Positions 1 through 8,201 of a DNA stretch of 64,000 nucleotides are shown here, piece by piece. A program made the translations under genes and the position numbers. Every line of letters begins with the position of its first letter. The first letter of the stretch is position 1. Source of the stretch: CAYQTL01 sp964420405 (lineage in GTDB: Bacteria > Acidobacteriota > Thermoanaerobaculia > Thermoanaerobaculales > Sulfomarinibacteraceae); the NCBI GenBank assembly GCA_964420405.1, contig CAYQTL010000014.1:1-64000 (forward strand), given 5' to 3'. Below the pieces are notes generated by a model, which saw nothing but the letters and a program-made list of their open reading frames with translations, had not been told where the DNA came from and ran no database searches.

Positions 1-10
1 CTTCCGATCT
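1..10. other. Sequencing adapter remnant at contig edge
   Basis: The first ten bases, CTTCCGATCT, are identical to the 3' end shared by the standard Illumina adapters. A perfect match exactly at base 1 is unlikely by chance, so the window starts at an untrimmed read or contig end and these bases are probably not genomic. The apparent last residues of the first protein are therefore artefactual. Confidence 0.8.
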
Positions 11-352
11 GCCGCCCCCGCCACCATGACCACCGCCACCTGCCGGCCCGCGCCCCGGGGCGCCTCCGATCGGCATCGGGCTGCCGCCGACGATGCGGAC
101 CGCGTCCGAGTCCTGTCCTACGACCGGGACCGACACCTCGAGGGACCACGGCCCCGAGCGCCAGCCGAGCTCGTTCCACAGCATGACGGTGGTGATGTCG
201 GAGGCGCTTCCGTAGGTCCCGACGGAACCCCGGAGCGAGCCGTCGTACCACCACGCCTGGGCGGTCGCGGGAGCCGTCCGTCCGAGAGCGATGACGGCGA
301 CCACGGCCGCGGCGATGACGGGAAGGGCGGTACTCGGTCGGCGTGCTTTCAC
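1..352 (-). CDS. Secreted protein, putative outer-membrane barrel (partial, 3' end missing)
   Basis: The gene opens with GTG inside a GTGA overlap with the response regulator stop and runs off the left edge. About 114 residues are visible: a basic start (VKARRPS), a hydrophobic stretch rich in Ala/Val/Ile and an ATAQA-like signal peptidase site near residue 32. The mature part alternates aromatic and polar residues (AWWYDGSLRGSVGTYG, LWNELGWRSGPWSLEV), as in outer-membrane beta-strands, and then becomes glycine-rich. No family is recognised. Its place as the last gene of the efflux and two-component operon suggests an envelope partner or a target of that system. The final three codons overlap the adapter remnant and should be ignored. 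Confidence 0.6.
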   Translation of the reverse strand, partial: MKARRPSTALPVIAAAVVAVIALGRTAPATAQAWWYDGSLRGSVGTYGSASDITTVMLWNELGWRSGPWSLEVSVPVVGQDSDAVRIVGGSPMPIGGAPGRGPAGGGGHGGGGGRSE

Positions 353-1719
353 TTCCGCTCCCCAGCGTTGGGATCGAGCGGGATCCCGAGGCGCTCCGCC
401 TTCCGATACAGCGACTTGCGCTCGATCCCGAGAATCGCGGCCGCGCGCGTCCGGTTGCCGTCGCAGCGCAGAAGCACGGCCTCGATGTGGCGCCGCTCGA
501 GCTCCTCCAGCGTCATGTCGTCGCCGATCCCGGCAGCGGGCGGGGAGGACGGATCCTCCCTGTCGTGCGGCTCCAGCAGCGTCTCCACCCGGTCGGCCTC
601 GGCGAGCGAGCCGAGATCGATCGCGACCCGTTGGACGAGGTTCTCGAGCTCGCGGACATTGCCCGGCCAGGGGTGCCGGCGGAGCACCTCGAGGGTCGCG
701 TCCGTCGGACCCGGGATGGGACCGACGCCCAGGTAGCGCTCCGCGCGGCGACGGAAGTGCTCGATCAGGGCCGGAAGGTCGCCGGTGCGGCAGCGCAGGG
801 GCGGCAGCTCGATGACGTAGGCGGCGAGTCGGAAGAAGAAGTCCTCGCGGAACCGGCCCGCCGCGATCTCCCGCCGGAGATCACGGTGAGTGGCGGCGAC
901 CACGCGCGTCTCGACCGCCACCGGGCCGTCTGCGCCGAGCGGCCGAATCTCGCCTTCCTGCAGGAACCGCAGTAGCTTGACCTGGAGGCCTGCCGGTAGC
1001 TCGCCGACCTCGTCGAGGAGCACCGTGCCTCCGCGGGCGGACTCGATCGCACCGCGATGGTCGCGGTCGGCGTTGGTGAAAGCGCCGCGCCGGTGCCCGA
1101 ACAGCTCGCTCTCGAGCAGGGTGGCGGGGATCGCACCGCAGTTGATCGCCACGAACGGCCCGTCGGGACGGCGCCCGAAGCGATGCAGCGCCCGCGCTGC
1201 GAGCTCCTTGCCGGTTCCCGTCTCGCCGCGGAGCAGCACCGGCACCGGCGTCGGGGCGGCGCGGGCGACCGACTTGTACACCTCGACGATCGCCGGGTCG
1301 CTGCCGATGATCATCGACTCGGGCCCAGCGGCGGGAGGGGCGGGCGGCCCCTCGGCGGTGTGGGCGAGCGCCGCGCGCACCCGCTCGGCGAGGTGCTCGA
1401 GTCGGAACGGCTTGGCGAGGTAGTCGAAGACACCGGCGTGGTGGGCGGCGGCGGCGGTCTCGACGGTGCCCTGGGCCGTTACCAGGATCACGGCTGCGTC
1501 GGGGCTCGCGGCCCGGATATCGTCGAGGAGGTCGATGCCGGTCGCGTCGCCGAGATAGATGTCGCTGACGACGAGGTCGAACGTCCGTTCCGCCAGCAGC
1601 TCGCGGGCGGCCGCGGCGCTCACGGCGGCGGCGACACGGTGCCCTTCCTTGGCGAGGGCGAGTCGCATCATCTCCAGCAGGGCGGGATCGTCGTCTGCGA
1701 CCAGCACGGAGCGGCTCAC
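349..1719 (-). CDS. Sigma-54-dependent response regulator (NtrC family)
   Basis: A 456-residue NtrC-type regulator that activates sigma-54 RNA polymerase when phosphorylated. The receiver domain (about 1-120) has the acidic pocket ADDD (8-11), phospho-acceptor Asp53, Thr81 and Lys103. The AAA+ domain has Walker A GETGTGKE (165-172) and Walker B DEVGE (236-240), followed by PWPGNVREL. The C-terminus has a Fis-type helix-turn-helix (NRTRAAAILGIERKSLYRK). The sigma-54-contacting loop reads GAFTNA (212-217) rather than GAFTGA. The GTG start overlaps the kinase stop as GTGA, and its own stop overlaps the next gene in the same way, so kinase and regulator are translationally coupled partners. The regulon is not visible; the adjoining efflux genes are the obvious candidate. 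Confidence 0.95.
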   Translation of the reverse strand: MSRSVLVADDDPALLEMMRLALAKEGHRVAAAVSAAAARELLAERTFDLVVSDIYLGDATGIDLLDDIRAASPDAAVILVTAQGTVETAAAAHHAGVFDYLAKPFRLEHLAERVRAALAHTAEGPPAPPAAGPESMIIGSDPAIVEVYKSVARAAPTPVPVLLRGETGTGKELAARALHRFGRRPDGPFVAINCGAIPATLLESELFGHRRGAFTNADRDHRGAIESARGGTVLLDEVGELPAGLQVKLLRFLQEGEIRPLGADGPVAVETRVVAATHRDLRREIAAGRFREDFFFRLAAYVIELPPLRCRTGDLPALIEHFRRRAERYLGVGPIPGPTDATLEVLRRHPWPGNVRELENLVQRVAIDLGSLAEADRVETLLEPHDREDPSSPPAAGIGDDMTLEELERRHIEAVLLRCDGNRTRAAAILGIERKSLYRKAERLGIPLDPNAGERK

Positions 1720-3878
1720 GTTCCCTGTCTCCCCTCCCGCGCGGGCTCGAACACCACCATAATGGAGGTTCCACAGCCCGGCGCCGTGTCGAGGGACACG
1801 CTCGCCCGGTGCCGGTCGGCGACCTCCTTGACCACCGCCAGACCGAGGCCAGAGCCTTCCCTCGACGTACCGGGCACCCGGTAGAAGCGCTCGAAGAGGT
1901 GGGGGACAGCCGCGGCAGGGATCCCGGGTCCGTCGTCGGCCACGCGCAGCTCGGGGGCGCCCGATGGCCGCAACCCGACCTCGACGATGATCCGAGCCCC
2001 GGGCTGCGTGTGCTTCAGCGCGTTGCCGATCAGGTTGTCGAGCAGCTGCGCGAGAAGGGGCTCGACGCCTTCGACCGCCACCCCCGGCTCGGCCAGCAGC
2101 TCGAGCCGCCGGCCTTCGGCCGCGGCGACCCGCGCGTGGAGATCGCACCTGTCGGCGGCGAGTCGCGAGAGGTCGAGGCGTCCGGCCTCGCCCTCCCACG
2201 CGCCCGCGGCCATCCGCTCGAGGTCGAGGAACGCGCGCACCATTTCGCCGAGGCGGTCGGCCTCGCTGCGAATCAACCCTGCGACGCGGTGGAGCTCTTC
2301 CGTCGACAGCTCGTAGGTCTCGAGCAGTTCGCCGAACCCGGAGATCGACGCCAGCGGGGTCTTCAGCTCGTGGGAGACGAGGCGCTGCATCTCCCGTCGG
2401 CGGCGTTCGAGGGCGGTGCCGGCGGTCGTGTCCCTCAGGAGCCCGAGCGATCCCTCGGCGAGCGGCTCGACGCTGATCTCGAGGATCCGCCCGCGCCGCT
2501 CGAGAGGCTCTCCGTCGTCGGCGGCCTCCTGCAGCTCGGGCTGCCGCGGTACGTGGCCCCAAAGCTCGGCGGCGGCAGCGTTCGAGACCAGCGGCTCGCC
2601 GTCCGAACCCCACAGGACGACGCCCTCCGACAGGCCCTCGAGGAGGGTTCGTCTCAGGTCGCGGTCGCGGGCGAGCTGCGTCTGCAGGCGGCGCGCGATC
2701 CGCAGCCGGCCCTCCACTCCGGCCGGCATCCGCGCCGGGTCGGCCCGGGTGTCCAGCAGCCCCGTCAGGATCGCGCCGGTCTCGCGTTGGGCGACGCGGG
2801 ACTCGGTCGCTTCGCGCAGGACGACGGCCGCGATCGTCGCCACCGCCACGCTGACCATCGGCAGGAGGACGCCCACCGTCCACAGCAGCACGACGCCGAG
2901 CGCGGCGACCGCCGCGAGCGCGATGGCGGGGTGGGCGGCGCGCAACCGGCCCGCGCGGGTGCGCATCACCTGAATGGACCCGGCGGTGGCGAGCGCGCCG
3001 AGCGCCACGTGCCACCAGGCCGGGACAGTCAGGAGGCCGCCGTGGGCGAGGGAGGCCGCGGCCGACGCGTGCACCAGTACCCCTGGCACCGGCCGTGACC
3101 GGTCCCCGACCGGCACGAACATCTGGTCGGAGGCCCCGGCGGCGGCCTGGCCGAGGAAGACGACCCTGCCGGTCAGCGCGGGAACCGGGAGGTCGGCGCC
3201 GAGCAGCTGCGACGCCGACACCGCAGGGATGTCGCGCGGCCTCTGGTGGAAGTCTGGCCGCACGATGCGCCCCGGCTCGAAGACGAGATCGGCACCGGCG
3301 AGGCGGGCGGCCGCGATCGACAGCGCGGGAAGGGCGAGGCCCTCCGCCTGCTTGGTTGTGCTGACGCTGCGGACCACACCATCGGCGTCGGTCTCGGCAT
3401 GGGCGTGCGCGGCGCGGCCCGCGCCGCCGAAACGGTCGCGGGGGAGGAGCCATCCGACACCGGGCGCCAGCACCGCCGCCAGCACCGCTGGAGTGCGGTC
3501 GAGGGCGGCGGCGAGGGCGTCGTCGCCGGCGTCGTCGCGGTCCTCGACGAGTAGGATGTCGACCGCGACGGCCTCGGCGCCGGATCGGCCGATCGCGTCC
3601 ACAAGCCGGGCGAGCCGCTCGCGCGGCCACGGCATCGGTCCGAACCGTGTGAGCGACGTGTCGTCGATCAGGACCGCCGCGAAAGGCCCGGGGGGCGGCG
3701 CGCCGGGGCGCGGAAGGCGCACCAGCAGATCCCAGCCGGTCCGCTCGAGCAGCGGCAGCCAGCCGGCGATCCAGAGCCCCGAGACCAGGACGGCGGCGGT
3801 CACGGAGACCGCGACCGTCCGGAAGCGGGACGCCGCTTCGGGCGATGTCGCGTGCGGGCCGACGGTCATCCGGACCAT
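1716..3878 (-). CDS. CHASE2-domain sensor histidine kinase
   Basis: A 720-residue membrane kinase. The order is: TM helix about 21-44, extracytoplasmic CHASE2 domain about 45-280 (IDDTSLTRFGPMPWPRE and VFLGQAAAGASDQ are typical), two or three TM helices about 288-355, a PAS-like segment about 410-485, and a HisKA domain with His503 in SHELKTPLAS. The ATPase domain has the N-box NLIGNALKH (about 615-623), DDGPGIP (648-654) and GSGLGLA (676-682). It should autophosphorylate at His503 and pass the phosphate to Asp53 of the downstream regulator, with which it overlaps by GTGA. CHASE2 ligands are generally unknown. It lies 44 bases after the RND pump gene, so it is probably co-transcribed with it. 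Confidence 0.93.
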   Translation of the reverse strand: MVRMTVGPHATSPEAASRFRTVAVSVTAAVLVSGLWIAGWLPLLERTGWDLLVRLPRPGAPPPGPFAAVLIDDTSLTRFGPMPWPRERLARLVDAIGRSGAEAVAVDILLVEDRDDAGDDALAAALDRTPAVLAAVLAPGVGWLLPRDRFGGAGRAAHAHAETDADGVVRSVSTTKQAEGLALPALSIAAARLAGADLVFEPGRIVRPDFHQRPRDIPAVSASQLLGADLPVPALTGRVVFLGQAAAGASDQMFVPVGDRSRPVPGVLVHASAAASLAHGGLLTVPAWWHVALGALATAGSIQVMRTRAGRLRAAHPAIALAAVAALGVVLLWTVGVLLPMVSVAVATIAAVVLREATESRVAQRETGAILTGLLDTRADPARMPAGVEGRLRIARRLQTQLARDRDLRRTLLEGLSEGVVLWGSDGEPLVSNAAAAELWGHVPRQPELQEAADDGEPLERRGRILEISVEPLAEGSLGLLRDTTAGTALERRRREMQRLVSHELKTPLASISGFGELLETYELSTEELHRVAGLIRSEADRLGEMVRAFLDLERMAAGAWEGEAGRLDLSRLAADRCDLHARVAAAEGRRLELLAEPGVAVEGVEPLLAQLLDNLIGNALKHTQPGARIIVEVGLRPSGAPELRVADDGPGIPAAAVPHLFERFYRVPGTSREGSGLGLAVVKEVADRHRASVSLDTAPGCGTSIMVVFEPAREGRQGT

Positions 3879-3922
3879 GATCGCACCTCATGGGGCACGC
3901 GGCGGGTGCGGGGCCGGAGCTG

Positions 3923-6900
3923 TTACGTCGATGTCGCCGCGCGCTTGGTGGCGAGGTCCTGCGCGCCCAGCCCGTCAGGTGCAGCGCAGTCGGCTCCGGC
4001 TGACTCTCCGACCACTCCGCCGAACCGCTCGTACAGCACCGGCAGGACCATCAGGGTGAGCAGCGTGGACGTGACCACGCCGGCGACCACGACGACCGCC
4101 AGCGGCCGCTGGACCTCGGAGCCGACACCGGTGGCCCAGACCATCGGCAGTAGCCCGAGGGCGGTCGTGGCGGCGGTCATCAGCACCGGTCGCAGACGCA
4201 GCTCGGCGCCGTCGAGAATCGCGTCCCGGCGGGTCGAGCCCTGCTGCTCGAGCATTCGGAAGAACTCCACCATGACGAGCCCGTTGAGGATCGCGATGCC
4301 GAACAACGCGATGAAGCCCACCGAGGCAGACACCGACAGGTACAGCCCGGAGACTTTCAGCCCGAACACTCCCCCGACCAGCGCGAGCGGGATGTTGACC
4401 AGGATGAGGAAGACCGGCCGGGTGGCGCGGAAGTGCAGGTACAGGAGGATGAAGATGAGGACGAGTGCCAGCGGGACCATCAGGCGCAGCCGAGCCATCG
4501 CGCGCTGCTGTTGCTCGAACTGGCCACCCCAGGTGGCGTAGTAGCCGGTGGGGAAGTCGATCGCGGCATCGATCCGCTGTTGGGCCTCCGCCACGACGGA
4601 GCCGATGTCCCGGTCCGTGACGTTGAGCTCGACCACGAGCCGGCGCTTGCCGTCCTCGCGGGAAATCTGTGCGGGACCCTCGACGAGATCGATCTGGGCG
4701 ACCTCGCGCAGAAGCACGCGCTCGCCGGTTGGCGTGGCAAGCGGCAGGTCGCGAAGGTTGGCGACCTGGGCTGTGTACTCCCGGGGCATGCGCACCACGA
4801 CATCAGTGCGACGGTCGCCCTCCGGCACCGTGGTGACCTCCTTGCCGCCGATGGCCGTCTCGATGAGCTCGCGGACCTGCGCGACGGTCACGCCAAGGCG
4901 CGCCATGCGTTGCCGCTGCATGTTGATCTGCAGGTACCCGAGCCCTTCGACGGCCTCCGTCTTGACGTCGACGGTGCCTTCGACGGTCTCGAGCACGGCG
5001 GCCACCTGGTCGCCCAGCTGGACCAGCGTCGGCAGGTCGTCGCCGAAGATCTTCACGGCGATCTGGGACTTGACGCCGGAGAGCAGCTCGTCGACGCGCA
5101 TTTGGATCGGCTGGGTGTAGCCGAACTCGACCCCCGGGAACTGGTCGAGCTTCTGCCGGATCGCGTCCACCAGGCCATCCTTCGTCGTCGCCGTGGTCCA
5201 CTCGTCACGCGGCGCCAGCACCACGTAGATGTCGCTCTCGCCGACCCCCATGGGATCAGACGAGATGTCCGAGCGACCGGTCCGGCTGACCACGTGGCGC
5301 ACCTCGGGCAGCTCCATGATCGCCTGCTCGATCCGCTGCACCGTCGCCAGCGCCTGGTCGAGGGAGACCGACGGGATCTGGAACGGCTGCACCACGATCG
5401 AGCCTTCGTCCATGGTCGGCAGGAACTCGGTACCCAGGGTGGGAACCACGGCCATGGCGGCCACGAGCAGGACTACCGCCGACATCATCACGAAGCGGGG
5501 ATGCGCGAGCGCCCAGCGCAGGTGCGGGCGGTATATCCACCGTACGAGGTCCGCAGGGTGCGGGATTCTCCCACCCCCGAACACGGGTGCGGGCCGGAGA
5601 ATCAGGGATGCGAGCGCCGGTACCAGGGTCAGGTTGAGGATCAGCGCACAGCCGAGGGCGATGCTGATGGTGTACGCCAGGGGGGCGAACATCTTGCCCT
5701 CCATCCCCTGCAGCGACGCGATCGGCAGGAAAACAACGATGATCACGAGCACGCCGAAGACGATCGGGCGAACCACCTCGAGAACCGCCTGCCGGATGAG
5801 CGGACACCGGTCCTGCGGGGAGTCGCGGAGTCGGCCGAGCAGTCGGACCGCGTTCTCGACCAGCACGATGGCTCCGTCACCCAGCATGCCGATGGCAATC
5901 GCCATGCCCGACAACGTCATCAGGTTGGCCGTCAGACCGACCAGATCCATGACGAAGAATGTCGCAAGCGCAGCCATCGGCAGCTGTAGCGCCACCAGCA
6001 ACGCCGACCGCAGGTGCCCCATGAAGAACAGCAGCACCAGGACGACCAGCACCGCTCCCTGAAGCAGCGCTCTCTGGACCGTGCCGAGAGCGGTGGTCAC
6101 CAGCTCGCTGCGGTCGTAGAAGGGAACCACCTCGACGTCGGCGGGCAGTGAACGACTGGCGACCTCCAGCCGCTCCTTGATCCCGGCGACGACGTCCTGG
6201 CCGGAGGCGCCGCGCAGCATCAGGACCACGCACGCCATCGCCTCGCCGGTGCCGTCCGTCGAGATGGCTCCCTGGCGCATCTGCGAGCCGATCGTCACTT
6301 CGGCGACCTGATCGAGCAGGATCGGAACACCGTCGCGGTACGCGACCACCGTGCTCCGGAGGTCCTCGAGCGACCGCACCCAGCCGTCGCCGCGGACCAC
6401 GTACTGCTCACCACCCCGCTCGACGAAGGAGCCGCCGGCGACCCCGTTGTTGGCGGCCACCGCGGCGGTGAGCTCGCCGAGCGCGAGCCCGTACCGGCGC
6501 AGCGCGGTGGGATCGGCCACCACGTGGAACTGGCGGGTGAACCCGCCGAACGAGTCGACGGCGGCGACCCCTGGCGCGGTGCGCAGGATCGGACGGACGA
6601 CCCAGTCCTGTAGGGACCTCAGCTCCATGAGATCGCGTTGATCGGACTCCAGCGTGTACTGGAATACCTCCCCGAGCCCGGTCGAGATCGGCCCGAGGGT
6701 GCTGCTGGCGCCCGCCGGGAGCTCGTCGCGGGCGGCGAACATCCGCTCCATGACGAGCTGGCGCGCGAAGTAGATGTCGGTGCCGTCCTCGAAGACCACC
6801 GTCACCATCGACAGCCCGAACTTGGACAGCGAGCGGATCTCCGTGGAGTGGGGAAGACCCGCGCACGCCTGCTCGATCGGGTAGGTGACGAGCTGTTCCA

Positions 6901-7078
6901 CCTCCAGGGGCGACAGGGTCGCCGCCTGCGAGATGACGGTGACCTGGATGTTCGTCACGTCGGGGAACGCGTCGATCGGGAGCGTCGTCAACGCGCGGAT
7001 GCCTCCACCCACGAGAAGCATGGCCAGGAGAATGACGACGAGCCGGTGCGCGAGCGACAGCTCGACGATGCGGTGCAT
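3923..7078 (-). CDS. Heavy-metal efflux RND permease (CusA/CzcA family)
   Basis: A 1051-residue inner-membrane proton/metal antiporter forming the core of a tripartite pump. Family signatures include the start RIVELSLAHR, PIDAFPDVTNIQV near residue 36, the periplasmic block RTGRSDISSDPMGVGESD, and a second transmembrane half near the end. In TM4 the relay reads GMLGDGAIVLVEN: the second Asp and the Glu of the CzcA triad are present, but the first Asp position is Ala, as in CusA, so metal specificity (Cu/Ag or Zn/Co/Cd) is left open. I chose the ATG one base after the membrane fusion gene stop because a GGGGG ribosome-binding stretch precedes it; an upstream in-frame start would add five residues. 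The length is normal for the family. Confidence 0.96.
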   Translation of the reverse strand: MHRIVELSLAHRLVVILLAMLLVGGGIRALTTLPIDAFPDVTNIQVTVISQAATLSPLEVEQLVTYPIEQACAGLPHSTEIRSLSKFGLSMVTVVFEDGTDIYFARQLVMERMFAARDELPAGASSTLGPISTGLGEVFQYTLESDQRDLMELRSLQDWVVRPILRTAPGVAAVDSFGGFTRQFHVVADPTALRRYGLALGELTAAVAANNGVAGGSFVERGGEQYVVRGDGWVRSLEDLRSTVVAYRDGVPILLDQVAEVTIGSQMRQGAISTDGTGEAMACVVLMLRGASGQDVVAGIKERLEVASRSLPADVEVVPFYDRSELVTTALGTVQRALLQGAVLVVLVLLFFMGHLRSALLVALQLPMAALATFFVMDLVGLTANLMTLSGMAIAIGMLGDGAIVLVENAVRLLGRLRDSPQDRCPLIRQAVLEVVRPIVFGVLVIIVVFLPIASLQGMEGKMFAPLAYTISIALGCALILNLTLVPALASLILRPAPVFGGGRIPHPADLVRWIYRPHLRWALAHPRFVMMSAVVLLVAAMAVVPTLGTEFLPTMDEGSIVVQPFQIPSVSLDQALATVQRIEQAIMELPEVRHVVSRTGRSDISSDPMGVGESDIYVVLAPRDEWTTATTKDGLVDAIRQKLDQFPGVEFGYTQPIQMRVDELLSGVKSQIAVKIFGDDLPTLVQLGDQVAAVLETVEGTVDVKTEAVEGLGYLQINMQRQRMARLGVTVAQVRELIETAIGGKEVTTVPEGDRRTDVVVRMPREYTAQVANLRDLPLATPTGERVLLREVAQIDLVEGPAQISREDGKRRLVVELNVTDRDIGSVVAEAQQRIDAAIDFPTGYYATWGGQFEQQQRAMARLRLMVPLALVLIFILLYLHFRATRPVFLILVNIPLALVGGVFGLKVSGLYLSVSASVGFIALFGIAILNGLVMVEFFRMLEQQGSTRRDAILDGAELRLRPVLMTAATTALGLLPMVWATGVGSEVQRPLAVVVVAGVVTSTLLTLMVLPVLYERFGGVVGESAGADCAAPDGLGAQDLATKRAATST

Positions 7079-7079
7079 C

Positions 7080-8201
7080 TCACTGCCCCCCACCGCCGGT
7101 GACGAGGGCCGACTTCAGGAAGAACACCCCCTGGACCACCACCTCCTCGCCGACGGTGACGCCGTCACGGATCTCGTACCGGCTGCCGTTGAACAGGCCA
7201 AGCTCCACAGGGCGCGCGGCGAACGTCGACGGACCGGTCCGGACGAACACCACGTCGTTGCTGCCGATCCGGATCACGGCCGACTCGGGTACGGACGGCG
7301 CGGTGCGGGGCTGGCCGTGGGTGAGCGTACCCTCCACGAAGACGCCCGGATAGAGCCTCTGCTCGGAGGAGGGATCGAGGGCCGCGCGGATGGTGAGGGT
7401 CCGCGTGGCGGCATCCACCTCCGGAACGCTGGTCAGCACCGTGGCGGTCTCCGGCCGGTCGGTCCGTCCGGCCGGGATGAACTCGACCAGGTCGCCGCGG
7501 GCCACGCCCGTCACCTGGTCCGGCGGGACCTGCAGCTCGAGCTCGAGCCGCCGCGGGTCCCCGAGGGTGACCAGCGGATCGTACGCCCGGACCCACTCGT
7601 GGGCGTGGACCGGAAGCTCGAGGACGACCCCGGAGGCCGGAGCGCGGACCGGAAGGTGCGGATCGGTGGCCCCGGTCTCCAGCAGCGTGTCGACCTCCTC
7701 GGCCGTGAGACCCACGTCGATCAGCTCGGCGCGGGAGCTGGCGAGAGCGAGCCTCGCGTCCAGCGCCGCCTCGTCGCGTGCCTCGAGCTCGAGGCGGCTG
7801 ATGCCTTCGACCTCGAGGAGCTGGCGCCCTGCCTCGACACGGAGCTCGGCGAGGCGGGCCGCTCTTTCGTTGCGTAGGAGGGTGGCCTGCAGGTTTTGCA
7901 GCTCATGGGAATGAAGAGTCACCAGAGGGTCGCCGGCGGTGACCTCGTCGCCCGGGGCGACCTCGAGGCTTTCCACGCGCCCCGAGACGACGGCCTTGAG
8001 CACCAGCGACGACCCCGGCGCCCGGACCACCTGGCCGACGGTTCGGAACTGGTCGCCGAAGGTCCGCTCGAGGACCGGTCGGACCACGATCCCCGCCCGG
8101 GTCTGGGCCTGGGGATCGAGCTCGACCCTGGTGGTCGCGGCGGCGAGTCCGGTCATGGCGCAGCAGGAGACTGTAACCAGGACCGTCAGAGCGTTCTTCA
8201 T
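7080..8201 (-). CDS. Efflux RND periplasmic adaptor (membrane fusion protein)
   Basis: A 373-residue adaptor that joins the RND permease to the outer-membrane channel. It starts with a signal peptide (MKNALTVLVTVSCCAMTGLAA). The region after residue 60 is a lipoyl half-motif (VSGRVESLEVAPGDEVTAG), followed by a helical hairpin, the second lipoyl half (RAPASGVVLELPVHAHEWV) and beta-barrel and membrane-proximal domains ending in VVVQGVFFLKSAL, the usual end of CzcB/CusB relatives. The ATG overlaps the stop of the channel gene as ATGA and has GGAGG a few bases upstream. No His-rich or Met-rich metal-binding extension is seen. Confidence 0.93.
   Translation of the reverse strand: MKNALTVLVTVSCCAMTGLAAATTRVELDPQAQTRAGIVVRPVLERTFGDQFRTVGQVVRAPGSSLVLKAVVSGRVESLEVAPGDEVTAGDPLVTLHSHELQNLQATLLRNERAARLAELRVEAGRQLLEVEGISRLELEARDEAALDARLALASSRAELIDVGLTAEEVDTLLETGATDPHLPVRAPASGVVLELPVHAHEWVRAYDPLVTLGDPRRLELELQVPPDQVTGVARGDLVEFIPAGRTDRPETATVLTSVPEVDAATRTLTIRAALDPSSEQRLYPGVFVEGTLTHGQPRTAPSVPESAVIRIGSNDVVFVRTGPSTFAARPVELGLFNGSRYEIRDGVTVGEEVVVQGVFFLKSALVTGGGGQ

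Noticed and set aside
1716..3891. Long overlapping open frames opposite or beside most genes (for example across the kinase, hslU-pcrA-glmS and tal-tkt)
   Set aside because: Shadow frames caused by high GC; they are Arg/Pro/Ala-rich with no family motifs, while the frame chosen in each case shows conserved domains.
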